Assembly: GCA_023255415.1 (NCBI GenBank)
Contig: JALRIN010000006.1
Location: 36,537-100,536 of the forward strand
Direction: 5' to 3'
DNA: 64,000 nucleotides
Origin: Cypionkella sp.
GTDB lineage: Bacteria; Pseudomonadota; Alphaproteobacteria; Rhodobacterales; Rhodobacteraceae
Shown in pieces: positions 50,461 through 59,805 of the stretch (its first letter is position 1; every line of letters starts with the position of its first letter). A model generated the notes under the pieces. That model saw only the letters and a list, made by a program, of their open reading frames with translations, ran no database searches and was not told the DNA's origin. The position numbers and the translations under genes are program-made.

Positions 50461-53240
50461 CAGTTTGCTCCTTTGGCAAGTCGCGCGATGGCGTCCAGTG
50501 CCAGCATCACCGCCCCCAGCACACAGAGGAAAACCCCCAGATCGAACAGCGCAGCGGTGGCCAGTTCAACCTCGCCGACCAGCGGAATATGGAAATAACC
50601 GTAGTTCGAGGTCAGGAATGGCCGCGTCGCAACCCAAGACCCGATCCCCGTCGCGCTGGCGATCAGCACGCCTGCACCGATCACGGTTTGATAGGGATAG
50701 CGCCGCCGTGCAGAGGTCCATTCGATGCCAGAGGCCATATATTGCATCACCAGACCGATGGCAAAGACCAGCCCCGCCACAAAGCCGCCACCCGGTTGGT
50801 TATGGCCGCGCAAGAACAGATAGGTGCCCACCATCATCGCAATCGGCAGCACCAACCGCGTCGCCACCCGCAGCATCACCGGATGCGCGTCGCCTGCATC
50901 TGGGTCGGTGGCGGGGGGGGAGATGCGCCATTTGGTGACCAAAAGCCCCTCGACCAAGGCAAAGATCAAAATCGCGGCAATCCCCAGCACGATGATCTCG
51001 CCATAAGTGTCAAAGCCGCGGAAATCGACGATGATGGTATTGACCGCATTGGTGCCGCCCGCGCCCGGTTTCGACTGCGCCAGATGAAAGGCCGAGATCG
51101 GGGCAAAGGCGGCATCGCGCGTCAGCAGCGCAAAGGCGAGCAGGGTGGTGCCCAGACCCGCCGCCACGGCCACAGCTCCGTCGCGCAGTTTGCGCAGCGC
51201 AGTTGTTTCGCGTGGCGTGGTGGCGGGCAGAAAGTTCAGCGCCAGCAGCATCAGCACCACGGTGACCACCTCGACCGTGATCTGGGTCAGCGCAAGATCT
51301 GGGGCTGCCAGATAGGCAAAGCCCGCGGATAAGATCAGCCCGATGATCCCGACCAGCAGCAGCGACAGCAACCGGCGGTGGTGCATCACTGTGGCGGCCA
51401 GACTTGCCAAGGCCAGCACCAGCCAAGCCGCCGCCGCATCCAGCGGCACCGGCGTCAGCGTGCGGCTGCCTGCGACATGGCTGCCGCTGCCAAAGGCATA
51501 GGCCGCCAGCACCAGCATGGTGACAATCGCCAGCGCAAAGCTGCGCGCCAGATCACCATCATGCATCCGCTCGGTCAGCGCGCGGGCGATGCGGGTCAGA
51601 CCGTTCAGGCTTGTGTCAAACAGTGCCTTGGCCTCGGGGCGCGGCGTGGCCTCCCACAGGGCGCGCAAACGGTCATAGCTGCCCAGCAGAATGAACCCGC
51701 CACCAAAGGCAAACAAAGACATGTAAAGTGCTGGGCTTTCCAGCCCGTGCCAAAGCTTGATATGCGCATGCGGCGTGCCGCCAGTCACAGCCGCGCTGGC
51801 GCTATCGACCAGCCAGGCCGCCAGCGTCATCGGCATCAGGCCAATCGCCACCACCAGCACCGCCAGCAGCGCAGGCGAGGCCAAAAGCCCCCAGCTGGGG
51901 TCACGCGGGCTATAGCTGTCGTCGTTGCGCGATGTGCCCAAAAAGCCCTGCACCAGAAACCGCAGCGCATAGCCAACCGACAGCAGCGCCGCCAAGGTTG
52001 CCATCGCAGGCACGATCCAGCTGTTGCCAAGCCAAGCCGTATGCGCGGCCTCCTCCAGCATCATCTCTTTCGAGAGAAAGCCGTTCAGCAGCGGCACCCC
52101 TGCCATCGACAGCGTGGCAATTGTGGCCAGCACAAAGGTCACCGGCATCACCCGGCGCAACCCGCCCAGCAGGCGGATGTCGCGGGTGTGGGCCTCGTGA
52201 TCGACAATGCCCGCCACCATGAACAGCGCCGCCTTAAAGGTGGCGTGACACAGAATATGAAATACTGCGGCAAGGGCTGCAGCTTCGGTGCCAAGGCCCA
52301 ACAAAAAGGTGATCAGCCCCAAATGGCTGACGGTGGAATAGGCCAAAATCGCCTTGAGATCATCCTTGAACAGCGCCACCTTGGCGGCAAAGGCCATGGT
52401 CAAAAGCCCGGTGGTGGCAACAATCAGGAACCAGGCTTCGGTGCCCGATAACACCGGCCAAAGCCGGGCCATCAGGAACAGCCCCGCCTTCACCATCGTC
52501 GCCGAATGCAGATAGGCCGAAACCGGCGTTGGCGCAGCCATGGCGTGCGGCAACCAGAAATGGAACGGAAACTGCGCCGATTTGGCAAAAGCGCCGGTCA
52601 GGATCAGCAAAAGCGCGGGCAAATAAAGCGGGCTGGCTTGGATAACCTCGCGCTGCGACAGGATGTCTGACAGCGTGTAGCTGCCCGCCACCTGACCCAA
52701 CAGCAGCATGCCTGCGATCATCGCAAGCCCACCGCCGCCAGTGATCGCAAGCGCCATCCGCGCGCCTTGGCGGCCTGCGGCAAGGTGGTTCCAATAGCCG
52801 ATCAAAAGAAAGGACGATAGCGACGTCATCTCCCAAAAAACCAGCAAAAGCAGGATGTTGTCTGAAATCACAATGCCCAGCATCGCGCCTTGGAACAGCA
52901 TCAAAAACGTGATGAAGCGGCCATAGGGGTCAGAGCTGTCGAGATAAAACCGCGCATAAAGCTGGATCAAAAGGCCAATGCCAAGGATCAGGATCGCGAA
53001 CAAAACCCCCAAACCATCCAGACGAAATTCGGCGTTCAGGCCCAGCTGTGGCAACCAGTCAAAGCGGGTGGTGACCACATTGCCGGTCAAAACCTGCGGC
53101 AGATAGGCCAATATGGCGGCCAAAGCCGTGGCGGTGCAGGCACTTGCTGCCAGCGTGGCGGCGGTGCGGCCAAACCGGCTGGCAAGGGCAGCAACCAGCG
53201 CGCCTATAAATGGCAAGGCTGCAATCAGCGCTAAAGACAT
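50460..53240 (-). CDS. mrpA: Na+/H+ antiporter subunit A, fused A/B
   Basis: A 926-residue protein. Residues about 1-500 are a NuoL-like proton channel: VFWEMTSLSSFLLIGYWNH, KSAQFPFHFWLPHAMAAPTP (with the conserved Lys and Pro), YSTVSHLGLITFLLG and ATFKAALFMVAGIVDH. The middle carries the long MrpA C-terminal helices. The last 130 or so residues (GTYLFLRGHNQPGGGFVAG onward) are MrpB. A+B fusion is typical of alphaproteobacterial Mrp/Pha systems. With C-G it forms the multi-subunit cation/proton antiporter. Confidence 0.95.
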   Translation of the reverse strand: MSLALIAALPFIGALVAALASRFGRTAATLAASACTATALAAILAYLPQVLTGNVVTTRFDWLPQLGLNAEFRLDGLGVLFAILILGIGLLIQLYARFYLDSSDPYGRFITFLMLFQGAMLGIVISDNILLLLVFWEMTSLSSFLLIGYWNHLAAGRQGARMALAITGGGGLAMIAGMLLLGQVAGSYTLSDILSQREVIQASPLYLPALLLILTGAFAKSAQFPFHFWLPHAMAAPTPVSAYLHSATMVKAGLFLMARLWPVLSGTEAWFLIVATTGLLTMAFAAKVALFKDDLKAILAYSTVSHLGLITFLLGLGTEAAALAAVFHILCHATFKAALFMVAGIVDHEAHTRDIRLLGGLRRVMPVTFVLATIATLSMAGVPLLNGFLSKEMMLEEAAHTAWLGNSWIVPAMATLAALLSVGYALRFLVQGFLGTSRNDDSYSPRDPSWGLLASPALLAVLVVAIGLMPMTLAAWLVDSASAAVTGGTPHAHIKLWHGLESPALYMSLFAFGGGFILLGSYDRLRALWEATPRPEAKALFDTSLNGLTRIARALTERMHDGDLARSFALAIVTMLVLAAYAFGSGSHVAGSRTLTPVPLDAAAAWLVLALASLAATVMHHRRLLSLLLVGIIGLILSAGFAYLAAPDLALTQITVEVVTVVLMLLALNFLPATTPRETTALRKLRDGAVAVAAGLGTTLLAFALLTRDAAFAPISAFHLAQSKPGAGGTNAVNTIIVDFRGFDTYGEIIVLGIAAILIFALVEGLLVTKWRISPPATDPDAGDAHPVMLRVATRLVLPIAMMVGTYLFLRGHNQPGGGFVAGLVFAIGLVMQYMASGIEWTSARRRYPYQTVIGAGVLIASATGIGSWVATRPFLTSNYGYFHIPLVGEVELATAALFDLGVFLCVLGAVMLALDAIARLAKGAN

Positions 53241-53355
53241 AAAAGAGCCCCTCGTCGTGGCGTGGCGGGATGCGTCGAAATCGTCGCGGCGGGTGTTGGT
53301 AGAGATAAGGGCTCTGCCGCGCGGTTCAAGGGTTAATCCCCTGATATCTTATGAA

Positions 53356-54582
53356 TTAGACGCCGCGCCCTGCTGCGTTCTGATCGATCAGATAGCGCTG
53401 CGACAAAGGAATCGCCGCAGCCCCCAGCGCGCGGGCGTCTGGGCCGATGGTGCCTTCGCGGATCATCGGTGGATCAATACCGTCCAGATCCAGACGGTGC
53501 AGTGCCAAATGCGTGCGGCGCGTGATCTCGGCACGCACTTCGGCCGGCATCCAGCCGTCGATCATCACGGCTTCGATTTCCAGCAAGGTCGCCGCCGTCA
53601 GCGCCGCCCAAGCCAGACCATTTGCAGCCTGATCCATCCAGTCAGACAGGATTTGCGGGCTGACCGTCCAGTGATCCGGACGCTCCCACAGATAATCCGA
53701 AGCCTCGCCCGCTGCCTCCATCGCATCGGCCAGTTTCGACATCGACGCAGCGGCAATCAGGCGTTCGACCTGGCCATTCTTGCCCCGCACCGGCAAGGGG
53801 CCCGCGCCCGCGGCATTGCCCGAGCGGCCCAGAAACAACTGACCGTTCAACACCAAACCACCGCCGATAAAGGTGCCAAAGTAGAAATATAGAAAATCCT
53901 TTGGCCGCTCGCCGGTGCCAAATACCAGCTCGGCCCCGCAAGCCGAGGTGGCATCGTTTTGCACATAGGTTGGCAGGCCGGTCAGTTGGGCGATCTCGGC
54001 CTGAATGTCACTGTGTCGCCAAGCGTCCATTTCCGCTTGTGGCGCGCCGATGAATTGCACCCAGCTCCACAGTTGAAACGGCATGGCGATTCCGATGCCG
54101 CTGACACGGGAGCGCTCGGCTTCAGACAGCTTGGCCAAGGCCAGCGGCAGCGCGCGCGCGGTAAAGCCTACCACATTGGCAGGCGAGGGGTAGCGGTAAG
54201 TCTGGCGTTGGCTGGCGCGCACTTTGCCTTGAAAATCGACCAAGGTCAGATCAACCGAGCGGCGTCCGATTTTAATGCCGACAAAAAACGCACCATCGGG
54301 GTTTAGAAACATTGGCACCGAGGGCTGGCCAATGCGGCCCCGGATCGGTTCGCCGCGCAGCAACAGCCCGTCTTGTTCCAGCCCGCGCATGATCACCGAA
54401 ACGGTTTGCGCCGATAGACCCGTGATACGGGCAATGTCAGATTTCGCCAGACCGCCATGCTGACGCACCAAAGACAGCACCAGCCGTTCGTTATGGTCGC
54501 GCATCCCAGACTGGTTCGACCCGCGTAGACCAACGTCTTCGCTGCCTTGCCTGTCTAAGATGGTATCCGCGCCCAAAGCCAT
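53356..54582 (-). CDS. frcR: ROK-family transcriptional regulator (FrcR-like)
   Basis: A 408-residue regulator. The N-terminal winged HTH (about 30-85) reads ERLVLSLVRQHGGLAKSDIA with ITGLSAQTVSVIMRGLEQDG. The ROK fold follows with FFVGIKIGRRSVDLTLVDFQ, FGTFIGGGLVLNGQLFLGRSG and NAAGAGPLPV, but without the classic cysteine-rich zinc motif of ROK kinases. It lies six bases after the RbsD/FucU gene and divergent from frcBCAK, the arrangement of S. meliloti frcR, so it probably represses or tunes sugar uptake. Confidence 0.88.
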   Translation of the reverse strand: MALGADTILDRQGSEDVGLRGSNQSGMRDHNERLVLSLVRQHGGLAKSDIARITGLSAQTVSVIMRGLEQDGLLLRGEPIRGRIGQPSVPMFLNPDGAFFVGIKIGRRSVDLTLVDFQGKVRASQRQTYRYPSPANVVGFTARALPLALAKLSEAERSRVSGIGIAMPFQLWSWVQFIGAPQAEMDAWRHSDIQAEIAQLTGLPTYVQNDATSACGAELVFGTGERPKDFLYFYFGTFIGGGLVLNGQLFLGRSGNAAGAGPLPVRGKNGQVERLIAAASMSKLADAMEAAGEASDYLWERPDHWTVSPQILSDWMDQAANGLAWAALTAATLLEIEAVMIDGWMPAEVRAEITRRTHLALHRLDLDGIDPPMIREGTIGPDARALGAAAIPLSQRYLIDQNAAGRGV

Positions 54583-54588
54583 GCTGTT

Positions 54589-55014
54589 TTAACCGTCTAA
54601 ATCAAACGCCAAGGCGGCTTTGCGCAAAATCACATTGGCGAACAGCGCAGTTTCCGAAGTGGCAACAATCGCATAGGCCGCGCGCACACGGGGGTAAAGC
54701 GCCTCGCCCAGCAGCGGCGTGACGCTAAAGCTTTGGCCACTGGCGGCGCAAAGCGTATCCACGGCCTGATGAATCGCCCCAACTTGCGGCGGCGTGTTAT
54801 TTTGAGCTGCACGAAAGGCCGCCTCGACGGGCAGCACTTGCAGAATCGCCGCAAGCAAAGGTTGCAGCGCAATGCCATCAGCGCGGATCAGGCGACGGGC
54901 GTGTTCTGCCGCTGGATAATTCCCATCAACCAAAGCAATTTCATCGCCATGCCCCATAGCACGAAGCGTTTGAAGAAGGTCTGGTCCTAACAAAGGGGAG
55001 ATGCCGATCAGCAT
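54589..55014 (-). CDS. RbsD/FucU-family sugar mutarotase
   Basis: A 141-residue RbsD/FucU protein: MLIGISPLLGPDLLQTLRAM, GHGDEIALVDGNYPAAEHAR, and the C-terminal YPRVRAAYAIVATSETALFANVILRKA with catalytic Tyr. Such enzymes speed interconversion of sugar anomers or ring forms. Divergent from frcB and followed by frcR, it would deliver the ring form needed by the sugar imported here. Whether it acts on fructose, ribose or fucose cannot be read. Confidence 0.88.
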   Translation of the reverse strand: MLIGISPLLGPDLLQTLRAMGHGDEIALVDGNYPAAEHARRLIRADGIALQPLLAAILQVLPVEAAFRAAQNNTPPQVGAIHQAVDTLCAASGQSFSVTPLLGEALYPRVRAAYAIVATSETALFANVILRKAALAFDLDG

Positions 55015-55103
55015 GATAAGTCGAGCTTTCTGCGTGGGTCTAAGGGTGCATGTGACCCCATTTAGCTACCAAGACTGCGGGAGGGAAGACGGCCTGTCAA
55101 TAT

Positions 55104-55120
55104 TAAATCACTCTGATTTA
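55104..55120. promoter_or_regulatory. Inverted repeat TAAATCA-CTC-TGATTTA upstream of frcB
   Basis: A perfect 7-bp inverted repeat in the 224-base region between the mutarotase and frcB. A TTGACG hexamer (55127-55132), a possible -35 box for frcB, begins 7 bases to its right. The local sequence is A/T-rich against a GC-rich background. Good candidate operator for the ROK regulator. Confidence 0.55.
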
Positions 55121-55238
55121 TTTAACTTGACGTAGCGGCTCGAATCAGATCATTTGGCCGCATCGCGATGCCCAAATGGGTTTCGGCGTAAGGTTTCTAA
55201 CGGGGGGCTATTCCCCTAAATCCTTGGGAGGACGACCA

Positions 55239-56249
55239 ATGAAATTCACCACCAAAGCTCTGCTTGGCGCTGCTGCTGTTGCCCTGATGGCTGGTTCGGC
55301 TTCTGCCGGCGATCTGGCTTGCCTGATCACCAAGAACAACACCAACCCCTTCTTCGTAAAAATGAAAGAGGGCGCTGAGGCTGCTGCAACCGCCGCTGGC
55401 CTCGACTTCCAAGCCTATGCAGGCGAAAAAGATGGCGACGCTGCTCCGCAGATCACCGCAATCGAAAACTGCATCGCTGGCGGCGCCAAGGGTATCTTGA
55501 TCACCCCATCGAACGACTCGGTTGGCCCAGCTTTGAAAGATGCGCGCGCAGCTGGCATCCTGGTTATCGCTCTGGACACCCCGCTTGCCGATACCGAAGC
55601 TCAGGACATGACCTTCGCAACCGACAACTTTGAAGCTGGTTTGCTGATCGGCAAATGGGCTGCTGCAACCATGGGCGACACTTCGGGTGCCAAGATTGCA
55701 ATGCTCGACATCAACAAAGACAACATCTCGGTTGACGTGGCACGCGACACCGGCTTCCTCAAAGGCTTTGGCATCGAAGTGCCTGATCTGACCGTGATGG
55801 GTTCGGAAACCGACGCACGCGTCATCGGTCACGAAACTTCGGACGCAAACCCAGAGGGCGGTCTGCGCGCGATGGAAACCCTGCTGGCAAAAGACCCAGA
55901 CATCAACGTGATCTACACGATCAACGAGCCTGCTGCTGAAGGCGCTTATCAGGCGATGAAGAACGCTGGCAAAGAAAACCAGGCTCTGATCGTTTCGGTT
56001 GACGGCGGCTGCCCAGGCATCGCTTCGGTCAAGTCGGGCGTTATCGGCGCAACCTCGCAGCAGTACCCACTGCTGATGGCGTCCAAAGGCATCGAAGCCA
56101 TCGTTGCTTATGCCAAAGACGGCACCAAGCCAGCGGCTTCCGACGGTTTGACCTTCTTCAACACCGGCGTGAACCTGGTCACCGACAAGCCAGCTGCTGG
56201 CGTGCCGTCGATCGACAGCGCCAAAGGCACCGAGCTTTGCTGGGGCTAA
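55239..56249 (+). CDS. frcB: Sugar ABC transporter substrate-binding protein (FrcB-like)
   Basis: A 336-residue periplasmic binding protein. Signal peptide MKFTTKALLGAAAVALMAGS ends near ASA (23). The Peripla_BP_4 fold shows ITKNNTNPFFVKMKEG, GILITPSNDSVGPALKDARA, VIALDTPLADTE and IYTINEPAAEGAYQAM. It matches the fructose/mannose/ribose binding protein FrcB of rhizobia. GGGAGG precedes the ATG. Codon use is rich in GCT and AAG-type codons, as expected for a highly expressed gene. Confidence 0.93.
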   Translation: MKFTTKALLGAAAVALMAGSASAGDLACLITKNNTNPFFVKMKEGAEAAATAAGLDFQAYAGEKDGDAAPQITAIENCIAGGAKGILITPSNDSVGPALKDARAAGILVIALDTPLADTEAQDMTFATDNFEAGLLIGKWAAATMGDTSGAKIAMLDINKDNISVDVARDTGFLKGFGIEVPDLTVMGSETDARVIGHETSDANPEGGLRAMETLLAKDPDINVIYTINEPAAEGAYQAMKNAGKENQALIVSVDGGCPGIASVKSGVIGATSQQYPLLMASKGIEAIVAYAKDGTKPAASDGLTFFNTGVNLVTDKPAAGVPSIDSAKGTELCWG

Positions 56250-56276
56250 TCTAGCCAAAGCCTAGCAGTTTAAAAC

Positions 56277-56304
56277 GAAGGGCGGCTGTCAAAGGTCGCC
56301 CTTC
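56277..56304 (+). promoter_or_regulatory. Stem-loop in the frcB-frcC gap
   Basis: GAAGGGCGGC, 8-base loop, GTCGCCCTTC (10 bp with one G-T pair), then TTCC. Such hairpins between binding-protein and permease genes often stabilise or trim the 5' message so that binding protein is made in excess. Confidence 0.65.
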
Positions 56305-56353
56305 TTCCATAGCGGAGCTTGGGGCTTCGAGGTGATTCTGGGAGATATTCGCG

Positions 56354-57433
56354 ATGAGCGCAGAAGACGCACCAACCAAAACAATTTCCGACTTCGAGGC
56401 CCCACTGGCCAAATCAGATACTTCGGTCGCCAGTTTCGAGCGTGACGACAAAGGCCTTGTGCCGCGCATCCGCAATTTCCTGCGCGCCTATCCGACCACG
56501 ATCCCAGCCTTGGTGCTGGTGATTTCGGTCATCGGGTTCAGCATTGTCGCACCACGCTTTATGAGCCTTGGTGCGCTGTCAGTTATCCTAAAGCAGGTCA
56601 CCGTCACTGGCTTTATCGCCTTGGCCCAAACGCTGATCATTCTGACCGCTGGCATTGATTTGTCGGTCGGCGCGATCTTGGTATTGTCGTCGCTGATCAT
56701 GGGTAACCTTGCCGTGGTCACCGGATTGCCCGCCGGGCTTGCGGTTCTGATCGGAATTTTCTTCGGCGCGCTGATGGGGTTGGTCAACGGCCTTTTGGTT
56801 ACCAAAGTGCGGCTGCCACCTTTCATCGTTACCCTTGGCACGTTGTCGATCTTTGAATCGATCAAGCTGTGGTATTCGCAGTCGCAGTCGATCCGCAACG
56901 TCGACATCGAAGCCAAAGCGCCCAGCCTGTTGTGGTTTGGCGATGGTCTGAATTTTGGCGGTGCAAGTCTGAGTTACGGTGGCATCGCCCTTATTCTGTT
57001 GGCGGCAATCCTGTGGTATGTGCTGACCAACACCGCTTGGGGCCGCCACGTGCACGCCATTGGCGACGATCCCGAGGCTGCAAAGCTGTCTGGTATCAAC
57101 GTCAATTGGGTGCTGACATCGGTTTATGTTGTGGCAGGGGTTATCTGTGGTTTTTCTGCTTGGATCGCCATCGGCCGTGTGGGGTCGGTTTCCCCGATTG
57201 CGTTTACCGATATCAACCTTGCCTCGATCACCGCTGTGGTGATTGGCGGCACCTCGCTGTTTGGCGGGCGCGGCTCGATTGTTGGCTCGGTCCTGGGGGC
57301 AATGATCGTTGGAGTGTTTATCACCGGCCTGTCATTGGCGGGTGTCGATGACTACTGGCAAAAATTCGCGGCAGGCTGCCTTGTGATTATCGCAGTTGCC
57401 CTTGATCAATGGCTGCGGAGGGCTTCGCAATGA
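56354..57433 (+). CDS. frcC: Sugar ABC transporter permease (FrcC-like)
   Basis: A 359-residue BPD_transp_2 permease with about 10 helices after a 45-residue cytosolic N-terminus. Family stretches are AQTLIILTAGIDLSVGAILV, RLPPFIVTLGTLSIFESIK, HVHAIGDDPEAAKLSGINV and INLASITAVVIGGTSLFGG. One subunit of the importer in the inner membrane, coupled to frcA by ATGA. Confidence 0.94.
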   Translation: MSAEDAPTKTISDFEAPLAKSDTSVASFERDDKGLVPRIRNFLRAYPTTIPALVLVISVIGFSIVAPRFMSLGALSVILKQVTVTGFIALAQTLIILTAGIDLSVGAILVLSSLIMGNLAVVTGLPAGLAVLIGIFFGALMGLVNGLLVTKVRLPPFIVTLGTLSIFESIKLWYSQSQSIRNVDIEAKAPSLLWFGDGLNFGGASLSYGGIALILLAAILWYVLTNTAWGRHVHAIGDDPEAAKLSGINVNWVLTSVYVVAGVICGFSAWIAIGRVGSVSPIAFTDINLASITAVVIGGTSLFGGRGSIVGSVLGAMIVGVFITGLSLAGVDDYWQKFAAGCLVIIAVALDQWLRRASQ

Positions 57434-58215
57434 GTGATGTGCAACCAATCCTGTCGGCGCGCGGGCTGCTAAAGCGCTATGGCACTGTTGTGGCGATGAA
57501 TGGTGCAGATTTCGATCTGTATCCGGGCGAGATCACTGCGGTGATCGGCGATAACGGTGCTGGTAAATCCACCCTGATCAAGGCCTTGGCGGGGGCGGTT
57601 ATCCCTGATCACGGCGAGATCACGCTGGAAGGCCGGGTGATGAAGTTCCGCGGCCCGCAAGATGCGCGCAGCATGGGGATTGAAACCGTCTACCAAAACC
57701 TTGCGATGTCGCCAGCACTGTCGATTGCCGACAATATGTTTCTGGGCCGCGAATGGCGCAAACCCGGCATCATGGGCTCGGTGTTTCGGCAAATGGACCG
57801 CCCGCGGATGGAGAAATTTGCCCGCGACAAGCTGTCGGAACTGGGTCTGATGACGATTCAGAACATCAACCAAGCCGTTGAATCGCTTTCGGGCGGCCAG
57901 CGGCAGGGCGTTGCTGTGGCCCGCGCGGCGGCCTTTGGGTCTAAGGTTGTGATCCTTGACGAACCCACGGCGGCTTTGGGCGTCAAGGAAAGCCGTCGGG
58001 TGCTGGAACTGATCCGCGACGTGCGGGCGCGGGGGATTCCGATCATCCTGATCAGCCACAACATGCCGCATGTCTTCGAAGTGGCCGACCGTATCCACAT
58101 CCACCGTCTGGGCAAGCGTCTTTGCGTGATCAATCCCAAAGACTATTCGATGTCGGATGCCGTGGCCTTTATGACCGGCGCCAAAGTGCCGGAAGGCGTG
58201 GAAGAACAGGCATGA
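57430..58215 (+). CDS. frcA: Sugar ABC transporter ATP-binding protein (FrcA-like)
   Basis: A 261-residue single-domain ATPase. Walker A GDNGAGKST (about 42), signature SLSGGQRQGVAVARA, Walker B VVILDEPTAALG and H-loop LISHNMPHVFE. Unlike RbsA/MglA it has one nucleotide-binding domain, as in the frc system, so it should dimerise. Overlaps frcC and frcK by four bases each. Confidence 0.94.
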   Translation: MSDVQPILSARGLLKRYGTVVAMNGADFDLYPGEITAVIGDNGAGKSTLIKALAGAVIPDHGEITLEGRVMKFRGPQDARSMGIETVYQNLAMSPALSIADNMFLGREWRKPGIMGSVFRQMDRPRMEKFARDKLSELGLMTIQNINQAVESLSGGQRQGVAVARAAAFGSKVVILDEPTAALGVKESRRVLELIRDVRARGIPIILISHNMPHVFEVADRIHIHRLGKRLCVINPKDYSMSDAVAFMTGAKVPEGVEEQA

Positions 58216-58817
58216 CACCCGCTGACCTGGCAGATCTGATCCGCCAGAAGGCGAAAGGGCAGGGGCGGTTTTTGGTCGCCCTTGCTGGTCCACCGGCGGC
58301 AGGCAAATCGACACTTGCGGCAAAGCTTGTCACCGCTTTGGGCCAAGGCGCCAAGGCCGTGCCGATGGACGGCTTTCATTATGACGATGCGGTGCTGATC
58401 GCACGCGGCGCGCGGGGGCGCAAAGGCGCGCCTGATACCTTTGATGTGCAAGGCTTTTTGCACCTGCTGCGCCGCTTGCGCCACGAGGCCGAAGTGGCAA
58501 TACCGCTGTTTGACCGCGCGCTGGAAATCAGTCGTGCCGGCGCCGATATTGTCGGGCCCGCCGATCAGATTTTGGTGGTTGAGGGCAATTACCTGCTGTT
58601 TCAGCAATCCCCTTGGCCAGAGGCCGCAGCGCTGTTTGACCTGACTGTCTGGATCGACGTGCCGCTGCCCGAGCTGGAGCGCCGCTTGCTGGACCGCTGG
58701 GCTGGCTATGGCAAATCAGAGACCGAGGCGCGGGCTTGGATCGCGGGCAACGATCTGCCCAATATTCGCGCCGTGATTGCAGGCTCTGCCCCGGCGGATG
58801 TGGTGCTGGCAGGCTAA
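58212..58817 (+). CDS. frcK: FrcK-like nucleoside/sugar kinase-type protein
   Basis: A 201-residue P-loop protein of the uridine kinase/PanK fold: ALAGPPAAGKSTLAAKLVTA (Walker A near 24-31), PMDGFHYDDAVL and ILVVEGNYLLFQQSPW. S. meliloti frcK encodes a kinase-like protein in the same position, its role in transport not well settled. The stop overlaps the EamA gene stop on the other strand. Confidence 0.9.
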   Translation: MTPADLADLIRQKAKGQGRFLVALAGPPAAGKSTLAAKLVTALGQGAKAVPMDGFHYDDAVLIARGARGRKGAPDTFDVQGFLHLLRRLRHEAEVAIPLFDRALEISRAGADIVGPADQILVVEGNYLLFQQSPWPEAAALFDLTVWIDVPLPELERRLLDRWAGYGKSETEARAWIAGNDLPNIRAVIAGSAPADVVLAG

Positions 58818-59737
58818 CCCTGGGGCGTCATCGCCTTGCGACCCTTGCTGCGCTCGAGCCCCAGCTTGCGTTCGCGCCAGATGATCAGAATGCCCGCAAA
58901 GATCACCAGCGCCGCCCCACCGAGCATGGTCAGGGTCGGCACTTCGGCAAAGACGAAATAGCCGATCGCCAGTGCAAAGATCATCGAGGCATAGTCAAAG
59001 GGCGCGATCAGCGAGGCATCGGTGCCGCGATAGCTGGAGGTCAGCAAGATCTGCCCGACCCCGCCCAACAGCCCCGCCAGCACCAAGGTGGCAAACTGCC
59101 AAGCCGTTGGCACAGCCCAGCCAAAAGGCAGCGTGGTCAGCGACAGCACGGTCGAGGTCAGCGAAAAATAGAACACGATGGCGGCGGTCTTTTCGGTATT
59201 GACCAGCTTGCGCACAAAGACCTGCGCCAGGGCCGAGCAAAACGCCCCCGCCAGCACCAACATTGCGCCAAAAGCCTCGCGATGCGAGGCTGCATCGCCG
59301 CTGACCACCGTCAGGCGCGGCGACAGCACGATCATAACCCCCGTAAGACCCAGCGCCACCGCCGAGATGCGAAACAGCCGCACTTCTTCCCCAAGAAACA
59401 TCGCCGCAAACACCACCACCAGCAGTGGCGAGGCATAGCCGATTGCCGTCACCTCGGGCAATGGCAGAAACCCAAGCCCGGCAAAGCCCAAGCCCATCGC
59501 CAGCGTGCCCATCAGCCCGCGCCAGATATGACTGATTGGGTTATGCGCCTGTAGCCCGGTTGAAAGCTCGCGCCGCAGCGCCAGCCAAGCCACGATCACC
59601 GGCAGCGCGAAGAACGAGCGAAAGAACACCGCCTCGCCTGCAGGAATATCTGCGGTGGTGGTTTTGATCAGCGACGACATCACAATAAACACCAGAACCG
59701 AGCCAACTTTTAAGGCTATTCCTTGAAGAGGGCGCAT
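58814..59737 (-). CDS. DMT/EamA family transporter
   Basis: A 307-residue exporter with two EamA repeats, ten helices: first repeat about 5-140 (GEAVFFRSFFALPVIVAWLAL, LPLPEVTAIGYASPLLVVVF), second about 155-285 (VFYFSLTSTVLSLTTLPFGW, ASLIAPFDYASMIFALAIGY). The C-terminus is basic. It may export an amino acid, nucleoside or metabolite. Divergent from adenine deaminase over 68 bases, which hints at a shared regulator but nothing specific is seen. Confidence 0.9.
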   Translation of the reverse strand: MRPLQGIALKVGSVLVFIVMSSLIKTTTADIPAGEAVFFRSFFALPVIVAWLALRRELSTGLQAHNPISHIWRGLMGTLAMGLGFAGLGFLPLPEVTAIGYASPLLVVVFAAMFLGEEVRLFRISAVALGLTGVMIVLSPRLTVVSGDAASHREAFGAMLVLAGAFCSALAQVFVRKLVNTEKTAAIVFYFSLTSTVLSLTTLPFGWAVPTAWQFATLVLAGLLGGVGQILLTSSYRGTDASLIAPFDYASMIFALAIGYFVFAEVPTLTMLGGAALVIFAGILIIWRERKLGLERSKGRKAMTPQG

Positions 59738-59805
59738 AACACTGCCTTTGGGTTGGATTTGGAGCGGTTGCAGGGCTAAGGTTCCTCATTCCAAAGGAGA
59801 TTACC

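Noticed and set aside
55197..56258. 353-codon minus-strand frame opposite frcB
   Set aside because: Exact antisense of a gene with signal peptide and RBS; the composition reflects the mirrored codon bias.
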